The notes beneath the pieces are model-generated. The model saw only the letters and a program-made list of their open reading frames with translations, searched no databases and had not been told where the DNA came from. From assembly GCA_937922005.1 (NCBI GenBank), contig CAKZWV010000060.1, positions 1-62,763 of the forward strand: 62,763 bases of DNA, written 5' to 3'. Within the stretch, counting starts at the first letter, position 1; every line of letters begins with the position of its first letter. Source of the DNA: an uncultured Clostridia bacterium (GTDB taxonomy: Bacteria > Bacillota > Clostridia > Saccharofermentanales > DTU023). The position numbers and the translations under genes were made by a program. Below are positions 17,689 through 26,155 of the stretch, piece after piece.

Positions 17689-17879
17689 GGTTCTTCCTCC
17701 TTATTTCCCTATAACAATTTGAACAAATGCTTCTACCCCACGCCTTCTCCCAGGATTCTTCTCAGGACAAGGCATTTTTGAAGTGTTCTTTAAGCCATTA
17801 TAAAGGATGAAAATAGAAAAAGAAACCTTTTTAGCACTTTATTTACAAAAAATTCATAAGTCCCTTTAGAAAATATCTG

Positions 17880-17916
17880 TCAATCAGAGGATAGAGCTTT
17901 CAATCAGAGGATAGAG
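17880..17916. repeat. Two direct repeats of 17 bp, period 20
   Basis: TCAATCAGAGGATAGAG occurs at 17880-17896 and again, identical, at 17900-17916. The pair lies between the end of the binding-protein gene (17966) and the small lipoprotein gene start (17688), on the upstream side of the latter. Two same-facing sites two helical turns apart could be a regulator-binding pair, or simply a tandem duplication. Confidence 0.7.
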
Positions 17917-17965
17917 GCTCATAACGAGCACTTTTCCGGAGTTATCAACCTGTCATAAATCCTCC

Positions 17966-20900
17966 CTAGCTCACTGGCTTTTCTTTATCCTCCCTTTCTT
18001 GACCATGGGCTGTGTAGTAAAAGACTTGGTCGACCAAGGAGGTCAAGGAAGCTGGCGTATAAGAGGGCTGGTAGAGGGCATATTCCGGTTGGAAAAGAGG
18101 GAAGAGGGGGAGCTCATCACTTACATATTGGCAGATTTTTTGGTAGATCCTTTGTCGTTCATCGGGGTTGATAGCGACCGCAAGGTCCATAAGGAGGAGG
18201 TCCACATTGGGGTTGGCATAGGCCAAAAAGTTGTAGGTGAAAGATCCCTGGGCTGTAATATTAGAACTTGCCAAAAGTTGGTGAAAAAGCGGCTCTGTCG
18301 GTGCGTCTAGCTCAAAGAGAATCAGATCAAAATCAGCATTGCGCAGGGCCGCATCCAAGAGTTCCTGGGTGCTTAAACCCTTGATTTGGACAATGATTCC
18401 TTGATTTTGCAAACTCTTTTGAATTTGCTCTGCTAGGTTTCGATAAAGGTTGTTGTTCGAGGGGAAGATGAGTTTGATCTGCACTTGATCATTTTCCATC
18501 AATTCCTTAGCCGTTGCCGGGATATTGGGGAGGGGAACCTGCTTATTTGCAAGTTTTTCACGGTATTCTTTAATTCTTCGTAAAACCTGGGCGCTATAGG
18601 TTATGACAGGCGGATTGTCTTCCTTCTCCTTTACCTGGTAGCCCAGATTTTGTAAAAGCAGTTTTCCTCGTTCTGGCTGATAGGGCAAGGCTGAGATAGG
18701 ACTCTCATAGGGATAGATCCAAGAATTTGTGGGGACTGCCGAATCAGACCAGGCCCCCATTCCCTTAAGAAGGTTAGCAATTAGGGCTTCTCGGTCAATA
18801 TTGAGGCTGATAGCCCGACGAAAACCCATATCTGCACAGGGGGAGATGGGACTGCAGTTAAAGCCCAAAACCTCCAGGTGACCTGCCTTATGAGGCCATA
18901 AAAATGGCATGGCCTCCCCGGGATTTGCCTTCTTCTCCATACTAGGACCTTCAGGCAAGGAAATCTCAACGGGCCCGGCCTCCAAAGTCTTTCCTTGGGG
19001 GGGGGCTACAGAACTACTTGGCATCAGGTCTTCTGTGGTCTCTTCCGTAGAGGAACTGGGATCAGAAGAAAATGAGGGCTTGGAATCCAAAGTAGCAGAA
19101 GGGAGCGACATGTCCGTGGCAGGAGTCGAAGTCGCCGTGGAGCTAGGGCTCTCCAAGGCAGTGGCCCTTGCCCTGCTGGTTTCACCAGACTGAATAGAAG
19201 AAGGAGAACTAGAGCTACTTGACTGGTTGATCAGACCCGTGTCTCCTATTCTGTCCGGCTTCAAGGTTGTTGCTATGCCAATATGGTCATCCTCCGAAGC
19301 AAGAGAAAAATTTAGCATAGCCCCTTGAATGAGGTGGAGGGTCTGCAATTCTTCTGTCGTCAAACTATTCCCCAATTCAACACCAATCAGGGGTGCCCCC
19401 ACCCGGACGAAATTAGGATCGGTCAATTGATTGCGAGTAAGGGCAAAATCCTTCTTTTCCAGTTGAATTTGCCCTGTTAGGGCAACGTGGCGGTCCCAAT
19501 CCTTCGTTTCAGCGCCTAAGAGGCCTGGGGGTTTTGTAGCTGGATCCTCATCAGCATCCTCTTTTGCCTTGCTATCCGCCTGTCCCTCCTTATCTTTTTC
19601 CTTATCTTGGTTCAAGCTCTGCTCCTGGATCTCTTCCGCCCAATTCAAAAAATCGTCCATCGTCGGAAACTCATCTTTGTGGATTATCTGCAGCGAGGCC
19701 AGAACTTGCAAGTAAGCAGCGTGCGAAGGCAAATACTGACAAAGAATAGGTTGGTAGTCTGCTAGGGGCAGGCCCTTAGTTAAGGTAAAAGGGCTAGAAT
19801 AGACTTCAGTAGGATTCAAAGGATCCCTTTTCTCTTGAAGTCGAGGAATCCGCCATAGGGTCTCCTTATTGGGGGCCAGGAGGAGGCTTTGCTCCTCTTG
19901 GTTAATTTCTTGGACACAAAACAAACCAGATACAACGGGATTTTGTAAGAGATCCTTTTGTAAATGCCAGTATTCTACAGGAATCCTCTGCCAGATATGC
20001 TTAGGTAGGATCGGAAAACTCAATAAATGATCCAGTGCAGGAATATTTCCCCGGGAGAAGTGGAGGAGGATGGTGCGATCATCTGGGGTTTCTATCCCTT
20101 TGAGGGGGGCTACGTAAGCTGGCCCCTTGCCCCGATCTGCCAAAGACTGAAAGCGTTGAAGGATCTTACGAGTTTTGGGCACAGTCATCTCAGCCGTGCT
20201 AGCAGCCTTACTGGTGCGAACTTCGGTGTGGAGTTTCTCATCTTTATTAGCCCTCGGGAGGGTAGCAGGAAGGCTGGTTTCGTTAGAGGAACTGAGCGGG
20301 GAAGGAATGGTGAAGTCTTGAAGATTTAAAGGATTGAGATCTGTTACGAGGAGGTCTCCTGTGAAGAAAGGGTCTAAGGAAAGTAGGTGGTGGAGGCTAT
20401 TTCCCGTAGCTAAATCGATACTACGTTTTTGATAGTAGCTTTGGTAGAGGGTGGGATAACCGACCATATTGGAGACTAGGGCCCGGAAACGGAAGGGGGC
20501 CATGGGGTGAGCCAAAGCACTAAAGGTAAAGGCCACATCCTGAGAGGTGAGGGCCTCCCCATCACTCCAGGTCAGATCCGGCTGGAGGACGATCTGGACG
20601 GTCCGCCCATAATCCTGGACATCACAAGATTTAGCTAAAGCCAGTTGCTTCAGGCCACTGGACTCTTGAGCGCTTGCTTGGAGGGGCAGATATAGGATCC
20701 GGGTCAACCAACGCTCGGTGACGCTCTGATTATAAAAGGGATGAAATTGATAGGACAAGGGATCTTGCACAATAATAGCTGGGTAGCTCTTGAGGTCAGC
20801 CCCCTGGTCAACAGGCCCCTTGTCCTCAGCCTGAGTTGATTCTTGCGCTTTTATTGTTTCTTGCGCCCTTACAAGCGTTTCAGCAGGCCCAAGTGGATGA

Positions 20901-21031
20901 TTTCTTAGGCTAGATTCGCCCAAGTCCAAGCTCCGAGAGACAGGGCCTGGAAAGCGTGGTCCCATCATCAGGCCGATGATCATTAGGACTAGAAGGTAGA
21001 TTTTTTCTCTTTTCACCCTTGCATTCTTCAC
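17966..21031 (-). CDS. Oversized ABC-transporter family-5 solute-binding protein
   Basis: N-terminal membrane/signal segment (IYLLVLMIIGLMMG). The body has family-5 (OppA/DppA-like) features: SYQFHPFYNQSVTERWLTRILYLPL, LQPDLTWSDGEALTSQDVAFTFSAL, and FRRAISLNIDREALIANLLKGMGAWSDS, and near the C-terminus an NADFDLILFELDAP segment. At 1021 residues it is nearly twice the usual 500-600, because of Ser/Thr/Glu-rich low-complexity inserts (for example residues about 600-690 and 490-510). No permease or ATPase genes are adjacent. It is secreted or membrane-tethered; the ligand is unknown, probably peptide-like. Confidence 0.8.
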   Translation of the reverse strand: MKNARVKREKIYLLVLMIIGLMMGPRFPGPVSRSLDLGESSLRNHPLGPAETLVRAQETIKAQESTQAEDKGPVDQGADLKSYPAIIVQDPLSYQFHPFYNQSVTERWLTRILYLPLQASAQESSGLKQLALAKSCDVQDYGRTVQIVLQPDLTWSDGEALTSQDVAFTFSALAHPMAPFRFRALVSNMVGYPTLYQSYYQKRSIDLATGNSLHHLLSLDPFFTGDLLVTDLNPLNLQDFTIPSPLSSSNETSLPATLPRANKDEKLHTEVRTSKAASTAEMTVPKTRKILQRFQSLADRGKGPAYVAPLKGIETPDDRTILLHFSRGNIPALDHLLSFPILPKHIWQRIPVEYWHLQKDLLQNPVVSGLFCVQEINQEEQSLLLAPNKETLWRIPRLQEKRDPLNPTEVYSSPFTLTKGLPLADYQPILCQYLPSHAAYLQVLASLQIIHKDEFPTMDDFLNWAEEIQEQSLNQDKEKDKEGQADSKAKEDADEDPATKPPGLLGAETKDWDRHVALTGQIQLEKKDFALTRNQLTDPNFVRVGAPLIGVELGNSLTTEELQTLHLIQGAMLNFSLASEDDHIGIATTLKPDRIGDTGLINQSSSSSSPSSIQSGETSRARATALESPSSTATSTPATDMSLPSATLDSKPSFSSDPSSSTEETTEDLMPSSSVAPPQGKTLEAGPVEISLPEGPSMEKKANPGEAMPFLWPHKAGHLEVLGFNCSPISPCADMGFRRAISLNIDREALIANLLKGMGAWSDSAVPTNSWIYPYESPISALPYQPERGKLLLQNLGYQVKEKEDNPPVITYSAQVLRRIKEYREKLANKQVPLPNIPATAKELMENDQVQIKLIFPSNNNLYRNLAEQIQKSLQNQGIIVQIKGLSTQELLDAALRNADFDLILFELDAPTEPLFHQLLASSNITAQGSFTYNFLAYANPNVDLLLMDLAVAINPDERQRIYQKICQYVSDELPLFPLFQPEYALYQPSYTPASLTSLVDQVFYYTAHGQEREDKEKPVS

Positions 21032-21139
21032 CGTATTTGCTCTCCCTTTCTCTTTATTAGGTCTATTCTAAGCGTTCTATTAGGTCACCTTAGAAATTGG
21101 ACTATTTACCTAGGCTCCCAGCCATGGGCTCCCTTCCCC

Positions 21140-21436
21140 CTATTCTGGACTTTCCCAGAGAAGTTCGTACTTTCCTTGGGGCTTTTCAAGATAGACAGCC
21201 ATGAGATCTTCGACCATCATCATCTCCGGCGAAAAGGGGAGGTAAAAAGCCACACCCGTCCCACAAGAGACACTCAACTTGCGGGGAACAGGGACCAAGA
21301 TAGCCCGGGGATCCCCTAGGTCGCTGATATTTTCGAAAAAGTCGAGGGCGGCCAAGTGGGTGTGAAAAACAGCGATTTGCCTTGCCGGGGTAGGATGGGT
21401 TTGATGTTGAAGGTTGTTATTCTTTTGGTCGTTCAT
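21140..21436 (-). CDS. DUF3343 putative Se/S carrier-like protein
   Basis: A small protein of about 98 residues. Family signature: a strand (AVFHTHLAALDFFENI), then ILVPVPRKLSVSCGTGVAFYLP with the invariant Cys-Gly. DUF3343 proteins are found beside YedE, TusA/YedF and cysteine-desulfurase-like genes in selenium-using anaerobes and are thought to carry persulfide or selenide on that Cys. I start at 21436; an ATG at 21460 is in frame but lacks a ribosome binding site and sits against a terminator-like hairpin. A second DUF3343 is at 38775. Confidence 0.8.
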   Translation of the reverse strand: MNDQKNNNLQHQTHPTPARQIAVFHTHLAALDFFENISDLGDPRAILVPVPRKLSVSCGTGVAFYLPFSPEMMMVEDLMAVYLEKPQGKYELLWESPE

Positions 21437-21470
21437 ATTCTCTCGTAATTTGTGATTCATAGTAAGAAGA

Positions 21471-21490
21471 AGGGGGCCCTGAGGCCCCCT
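21471..21490 (-). terminator. GC-rich hairpin between the TusA-like and DUF3343 genes
   Basis: AGGGGGCC and GGCCCCCT pair perfectly around CTGA. On the minus strand TTCTTCTT follows. It could end the YedE-TusA transcript or limit readthrough into DUF3343. Confidence 0.6.
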
Positions 21491-21599
21491 AGATTCCGCT
21501 CCAGGTTGGCAGAAGAAGCAAGTAGAAAGACAACAGCTTGCCTTAGGGGCTAAGAGTTAACCTTCTTTGGGCTTCAGGTGGGGAGCGGGAAGAAATGTT

Positions 21600-21809
21600 T
21601 TATGCTTTGCGCTGTAAAGTTAACACAAATTCTTCCCCATTTTGGGTGCGTTTTACTTCATAGCCATGGTTTTGAGCATAGCGGGTCACGTTTTCGGTGG
21701 GGGTGATATCGTCTAACAGGATTTCTAAGCTATCAGGCTGCTGATCGAGCTGGGCTTTAGTCTGTAAAACAGGTTCCGGGCAGGATAGGCCTCTTACATC
21801 AAGAGTCAT
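21600..21809 (-). CDS. TusA/SirA-like sulfur carrier
   Basis: 69 residues with the family motif DVRGLSCPEPVLQTKAQLD, where the Cys of CPEPV is the persulfide-carrying residue, and the C-terminal YEVKRTQNGEEFVLTLQ strand pair. In Clostridia such YedF-type short forms accompany YedE and are linked to selenium or sulfur delivery. It lies 35 bases after YedE and is clearly in its operon. Confidence 0.88.
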   Translation of the reverse strand: MTLDVRGLSCPEPVLQTKAQLDQQPDSLEILLDDITPTENVTRYAQNHGYEVKRTQNGEEFVLTLQRKA

Positions 21810-21844
21810 AGTTTTCTCCTTTATCTTTTTAGGCTACGCCAGGC

Positions 21845-22960
21845 TTAGAGTGCCTTAGCTTTCGTGCCTTTGAGGGCTTGGTTGCGTCGAATCTGGGTGA
21901 CGACAATCACCGTAAGGACGACAAAGCCAATGATCACCATGCATTTTCCATTGGCGCTGATGCCACCTTGCTTGACCAGGACCCCGTCCTTAACGGTATC
22001 AGGGGCACCGGCTAGGCCAAAGTTATGGGAGAAGGCAGCTCCAATCAGCATCCCTAAGACGGTGATCGCAGAATCGATATTGCCAGTTCCTGTTAGGATG
22101 AGTTGGCGCAGGGGGCAGCCGCCAAGGAGGACGGATCCATAGCCAACTAAGGCCATGCCCAAAATATTCCAGACCACGCTGGAGTGAGCAATGGGCTGAC
22201 CGATCATGGAAAAATGCACCTTGTTAGCGATCAAATTGACGATAAAGGCGGAGACCAAAATCCCAATCGATCCAAGCAGCAAGGTCCAATCCTTCAGCAT
22301 AAATAGGTCACGGAAGCCACCAGCCATGCAGAGTCTCGACCGTTGGGCTAAGGCTCCAGCGACGAGAGCGACGCCAAGGCTCAAGTAAACATTGGCATGC
22401 ATGCTGCCAGGTCCTTTTTCGGAGAAGGCAAAGAGGGCAGGTACGGCAATGACCGCAATGAGGATGATGAGAGACGTAATAGGTAGGGCTACACCCTCCA
22501 GCTTAGGCTCATTATGGGTACGTCCCAGGGAGTAGCCTTTTTGTAAGGCGATCACTCCCATAAAAATACCTACAGCAAAACCAATAAGGGCAATCCAAGC
22601 GTTGAGGTCACCTGCGCTCATCCGAAGGACCAAGCGCATAGGGCAGCCTAAGAAGGCCAGGGCTCCAATCATGACGAAAAAGCCAATCGTGAAGCGTAAC
22701 AGAGGGGAAGAGCCTCCCCTTGCCTTAAATTCTTTGGTTGCCAAGCTAATGATCATAGAGCCCAGTAAGAGTCCAACAATTTCCGGTCGGAAATATTGAA
22801 CAGGTGCCGCAGTATGGAGCTTCAAGGCTCCGGCCGAATCTCTCAAGAAACAGGCAATACAAAGGCCCATGTTGCCAGGGTTGCCCGCCAGCATCAGGCC
22901 AATTGCCATAGCGCCCAAGAGCAATCCTACCCCAAGGGCTATCCATTTATCTTTATTCAC
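21845..22960 (-). CDS. yedE: YedE/YeeE-family selenium or sulfur transporter-like membrane protein
   Basis: The start is a GTG at 22960: an in-frame ATG at 22972 is itself part of the GGAGG binding site, which is 5 bases before the GTG. About ten membrane helices carry the duplicated YeeE/YedE signature: GLCIACFLRDSAGALKL and LGCPMRLVLRMSAGDLNA in half one, RLCMAGGFRDLFML and LGGCPLRQLILTGTGN in half two. Related proteins move thiosulfate through conserved cysteines. The neighbourhood (TusA-like, DUF3343) matches the selenium-associated YedE group. It has its own promoter and a leader of about 115 bases. Confidence 0.88.
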   Translation of the reverse strand: MNKDKWIALGVGLLLGAMAIGLMLAGNPGNMGLCIACFLRDSAGALKLHTAAPVQYFRPEIVGLLLGSMIISLATKEFKARGGSSPLLRFTIGFFVMIGALAFLGCPMRLVLRMSAGDLNAWIALIGFAVGIFMGVIALQKGYSLGRTHNEPKLEGVALPITSLIILIAVIAVPALFAFSEKGPGSMHANVYLSLGVALVAGALAQRSRLCMAGGFRDLFMLKDWTLLLGSIGILVSAFIVNLIANKVHFSMIGQPIAHSSVVWNILGMALVGYGSVLLGGCPLRQLILTGTGNIDSAITVLGMLIGAAFSHNFGLAGAPDTVKDGVLVKQGGISANGKCMVIIGFVVLTVIVVTQIRRNQALKGTKAKAL

Positions 22961-23076
22961 AAATACCTCCAATGTCTCCCGTAAGTAAAAAAATCTCGTC
23001 CCAAAGCTCGCCAGATGGCAGGTCTCTGGATCAAGACTTCTCTCTTCGGAATGCTAGATCTTGGTAGCCCTTTTTC
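22961..23076 (-). ncRNA. Structured leader RNA before yedE, candidate cis-regulator
   Basis: From the predicted start (about 23076) to the GTG. Two stems are visible: CAAGA/TCTTG (23032-23036 with 23059-23063) and CCAGA/TCTGG (23011-23015 with 23025-23029). The second has the loop GACCTGCCA. The string AGAGACCTGCC recalls the 3' part of cobalamin riboswitches, but none of the other conserved B12-box elements is present, so I do not call it one. A T-rich run (about 22986-22994, read on the minus strand) follows the second stem. Function is inferred only. Confidence 0.4.
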
Positions 23077-23082
23077 CTACCC

Positions 23083-23111
23083 AATATAGTAAAACAAAGA
23101 GGATATTACAA
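23083..23111 (-). promoter_or_regulatory. Promoter of the yedE operon
   Basis: On the minus strand, TTGTAA (23106-23111) and TATATT (23083-23088) are separated by 17 bases. Confidence 0.7.
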
Positions 23112-23173
23112 GATACTGACAGGTCCCATCTGAGAACAGCGATGACAGCATAGCTCAATCGAGTAGGATACTA

Positions 23174-23902
23174 CTATGATACGAAAGTTTTCATCTTGGC
23201 ACAGCGGTGGCGTCGATACCAGTCGTCCCATTGTTCAAAAAAGATGACCAGGGAGACATAAGCTAGATCGACATAGAAGTAGAGTTTTTGATTGATGGCA
23301 AGCTGTGGAGGGAAACGCTTTACCATCATGTTTTCCAGCCATTGGCCATAGATAGGGACGATAAGAAAGACGGCGATAGCTAAACACATGAGGTAGAGGA
23401 ACAGAAGCAGCCCCTTGCCTGGCAGAGTATGCAAAAACCAGGTTTTCTCACTCTTCTGTTGCTGGAAAGAAAAGCCGGAATCTGGAACGACATCGACCCG
23501 AAGAAGCCATAAGGAGAAAAGACGTAATAGAAAAATGGGACGAATGACTCCAAAACAGGATAATAGGAGGGCACCGACTATGAATCTAGGGGCTATCAGT
23601 CGCAGCCAAAAGAGATATATAGGGGCACTAGTGGGGTAGGGGTTATCAGCGATGATGGTGATATTGATAAGGAGCCATATAAGAGCAAGAGCGATGACAC
23701 CGAGTTGAAGAAAACGCTTTATCCAGTTCGTCAACGTTGCATAGCGCTGAAAGGGTAGGAGGTCTTGCATCAACCTTGCCTGAAGGTCAGGATTTCCCGG
23801 AGCGAAGTTATGCTTCACAACCTGGCCACATTTGGGACAACAGATGTAGGTAGCCTCATGGGCGAAGAAGTAATATTGGCAAGCATTATTTTCGCAGATC
23901 AT
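23174..23902 (-). CDS. Zinc-ribbon multi-pass membrane protein, paralogue B
   Basis: 242 residues. The N-terminus MICENNACQYYFF...YICCPKCGQ holds Cys pairs of a zinc-ribbon type. Three or four membrane helices follow (LGVIALALIWLLI, FIVGALLLSCFGVI, LLLFLYLMCLAIAVFLIV). The C-terminal FYVDLAYVSLVIFFEQWDDWYRRHRCA is amphipathic. The first 52 or so and last 40 residues are almost identical to those of the gene at 24248, while the middle has diverged. I do not recognise a family. The 57-residue peptide gene lies just upstream in the same orientation. Confidence 0.7.
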   Translation of the reverse strand: MICENNACQYYFFAHEATYICCPKCGQVVKHNFAPGNPDLQARLMQDLLPFQRYATLTNWIKRFLQLGVIALALIWLLINITIIADNPYPTSAPIYLFWLRLIAPRFIVGALLLSCFGVIRPIFLLRLFSLWLLRVDVVPDSGFSFQQQKSEKTWFLHTLPGKGLLLFLYLMCLAIAVFLIVPIYGQWLENMMVKRFPPQLAINQKLYFYVDLAYVSLVIFFEQWDDWYRRHRCAKMKTFVS

Positions 23903-23970
23903 AGGTCACCGAATTTCACTTATTGTGGCGTAATCTCGGGATTAAGGCCAAGTCCAATTCCATATTAAGG

Positions 23971-24144
23971 TTAACCATATCTATGTAATGTGCGGTTTAT
24001 GTCCGTAATTTCAGCCATAATTTCTATAGCGTAAGCATTTTCAGACGTTGTTTCTTCAGCCTTAACGAGTCGCATTTTACTTGGCATTACGATAGGGATA
24101 AGTATGGTAAAGCATAATAAAAAAAGAATAGAATTTTTCTTCAT
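23971..24144 (-). CDS. 57-residue secreted peptide
   Basis: Begins MKKNSILFLLCFTILIPIV, a signal peptide (likely cut after VKA, residue 29), leaving about 28 residues starting EETTSENAY and ending NRTLHRYG. GGAG lies 9 bases before the ATG. It sits between the two zinc-ribbon membrane paralogues in the same orientation, 68 bases before paralogue B, and is shorter than common gene-calling cutoffs. Function unknown; a signalling peptide or small exported partner of the membrane proteins is possible but unproven. Confidence 0.6.
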   Translation of the reverse strand: MKKNSILFLLCFTILIPIVMPSKMRLVKAEETTSENAYAIEIMAEITDINRTLHRYG

Positions 24145-24247
24145 GGGCAAGTTCTCCTTTCAAGAAAACTGGATAAATGGTTGGTCTATTGATTGCCAAA
24201 TTAAACTTCTAGGTGGAAAACGTCTTGGTGTATGGCAGGTATTTCTT

Positions 24248-24967
24248 TTATAACCTTCTAATCTGGGCACAGCGGTGGCGTCGATACCAGTCGTCCCATT
24301 GCTCAAAACAGATGACCAGGGAGACATAAGCTAGATCGACATAGAAGTAGAGTTTCTGATTGATGGCAAGCTGTGGATAGCGACTTGGTGGCAAGATCTT
24401 TTCGTTCCATTGCTGGTAAGAAGGTACACGATGCCGGATAATCCATATTAGGAAAAGTAGGTAAAGTACTAGGATGATGCTCTTTCCTGGTAAGGTATGC
24501 CAGAACCAGGCTTTTTCATTCTTTCTCTGTTGGAAGGAAAAACCGGAATCAGGAATAACATTGACCCCCAACGTGCGTATAGACCAGCGTTGTGCTATAG
24601 ACATGAGTGGAATGGCCCCAAAACAAACCAAGAGGAAAAAAGCCGTACAGTAACGTTGGACTCCCATCTTGACTACCAATGAGCCAATAGATTCATCGTT
24701 CATAGAAACATTCGAAAGCGCAATACTGTTGCATGCACCCTCTATCAAGGCAAGAAGGATCAGGCCCATCCAAACCGCACCTTTTGTTCGATTGCTCATC
24801 TTGAGATAGCGCTGAAAGGGTAGGAGTTCTTGCATCAATCTAGCCTGAAGGTCAGGATTCCCGGGAGCGAAATTATGCTTCACAATCTGGCCACATTTGG
24901 GACAGCAGATGTAGGTAACCTCATGGGCGAAGAAGTAATATTGGCAAGCATTATTTTCGCAGATCAT
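24248..24967 (-). CDS. Zinc-ribbon multi-pass membrane protein, paralogue A
   Basis: 239 residues with the same architecture as the gene at 23174: zinc-ribbon N-terminus (MICENNACQYYFF, CPKCGQ), a variable set of membrane helices (VWMGLILLALIEGAC, YCTAFFLLVCFGAI, IILVLYLLFLIWII), and the conserved C-terminus ending EQWDDWYRRHRCA. AAAGGAGG lies 7 bases before the ATG, a stronger signal than in paralogue B. The paralogues are tandem and co-directional, separated by the 57-residue peptide gene. Family unknown. Confidence 0.7.
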   Translation of the reverse strand: MICENNACQYYFFAHEVTYICCPKCGQIVKHNFAPGNPDLQARLMQELLPFQRYLKMSNRTKGAVWMGLILLALIEGACNSIALSNVSMNDESIGSLVVKMGVQRYCTAFFLLVCFGAIPLMSIAQRWSIRTLGVNVIPDSGFSFQQRKNEKAWFWHTLPGKSIILVLYLLFLIWIIRHRVPSYQQWNEKILPPSRYPQLAINQKLYFYVDLAYVSLVICFEQWDDWYRRHRCAQIRRL

Positions 24968-25293
24968 AGCCGGCCTCCTTTGTCGCAGGAGCTTAAAGCT
25001 TAGTCAAAAGCTGGTAAATACCAAGGCGATCGTTACCAGGATTGTGTCCATGAATCAGCTTTGAAACCGCTTACTAGGTGGATTTTAATTGTTCTATGCG
25101 ATTATCATAGCAAATATAGGGGGCTGTAGCTAGGAAAATTGCTTGCTCTGACTAGATCCTTATCTTTTCCATGAGGGTCTCTGGGGAAAGGCGTTTTTGG
25201 CTCCCCAAAAAGAGAGAATCCTTCTTTTATGCGGTTATTTTTGGATATTCTTGAACATTGTGCTACTATCCTTCCTTTGTTATGATGGTGTTT
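24968..25293. other. Gene-less stretch upstream of paralogue A
   Basis: Contains an inverted repeat CTATG-N7-CATAG at 25094-25110 next to a possible minus-strand -10 (TATGAT). The CTATGCGAT half also appears in the PadR promoter region at 27476. No gene is seen otherwise. The 3' end of the VWA gene lies beyond. Confidence 0.4.
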
Positions 25294-25953
25294 TTACTCA
25301 GCACTCCTGCCCTCTCTAGACTGGTAATCTTCGGCTATACGGTCCTTCCAAGAGCAATTCAGTTCCTTGCTGGATCGAAAAAAAGAAAGGGTGTCGGAGA
25401 GGACCTCATAGTTAAGCTTCATTCCTACATTATCAGGAAGGTAGTCGACAGCACAGCTTGCGTCAATGCCCACACTTGCTGCAGTATCTACGGCATCGAT
25501 ATTGGCCCCTAGAAAGAGGAATTCCCAGCCATATTTTTCCTTCTGGCGCTCGATCATCGTCTTCACCTGGCTACTGCTATAGCAGTGACTGGAGTTTTCC
25601 ATCCCATCCGTAGTAATGATAAAGAGGGTGCGTTCCGGGACATCCTCTTTTCTGGCATATTTATGAATATTTCCAATGTGATGGATGGCTTCGCCGATGG
25701 CGTCGAGCAAGGCGGTGCTCCCGCAGGCACAATAATCCTCGTCTGTCATGGGGTCGACCTTCTGAATAGGGATACGGTCGTGGATGACTGTACTTATGTT
25801 GTTAAAGAGAACGGTTGAGACCCAGGCCTCGCCCTTCTCTTTTTTCTGTTTAGAGATTAAGGAGTTGAACCCTCCGATGGTATCTTTTTCCAAGCCGCTC
25901 ATAGAGCCGCTACGATCTAGGATGAATACGATTTCTGTCAAGTTCTTTTTCAT
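25294..25953 (-). CDS. VWA-domain protein (TerY-like)
   Basis: The start at 25953 (MKKNLTEI) has GGAGG 8 bases upstream; the longer frame from 25998 lacks such a site. The MIDAS metal-site motif is IVFILDRSGSMSG at the very N-terminus, with TLFIITTDGMENSS for a later metal-site Asp and GSTALLDAIGEAI for the Thr. It is cytoplasmic with no signal. TerY-type VWA proteins act as metal-dependent binding modules in stress-response or toxic-anion systems. The neighbouring macro-domain gene is 203 bases upstream on the same strand. Confidence 0.85.
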   Translation of the reverse strand: MKKNLTEIVFILDRSGSMSGLEKDTIGGFNSLISKQKKEKGEAWVSTVLFNNISTVIHDRIPIQKVDPMTDEDYCACGSTALLDAIGEAIHHIGNIHKYARKEDVPERTLFIITTDGMENSSHCYSSSQVKTMIERQKEKYGWEFLFLGANIDAVDTAASVGIDASCAVDYLPDNVGMKLNYEVLSDTLSFFRSSKELNCSWKDRIAEDYQSREGRSAE

Positions 25954-26155
25954 GTTGAATACCTCCGTATAGAGAAATAGGACTATTTGTTGGTGCACCT
26001 TACAGTCTTATTGTAGGTCGGTATTCACGTTCTTTGGTCGCATGGTGAGCGACATTCTCGTAGCTCGCTAGCCTCTGGGGCATGTGATTCGTTCGCCCCG
26101 ATTATGAAATAATTGCGGATGATTATGGCAAGCTCACATACAAACTAATTCACCC

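Noticed and set aside
22961..23076. Cobalamin riboswitch before yedE
   Set aside because: Only an AGAGACCTGCC string resembles it. The long upstream B12 core (CCCGCAACTGT-type and GGGAAGG-type elements) is absent and the RNA is too short.
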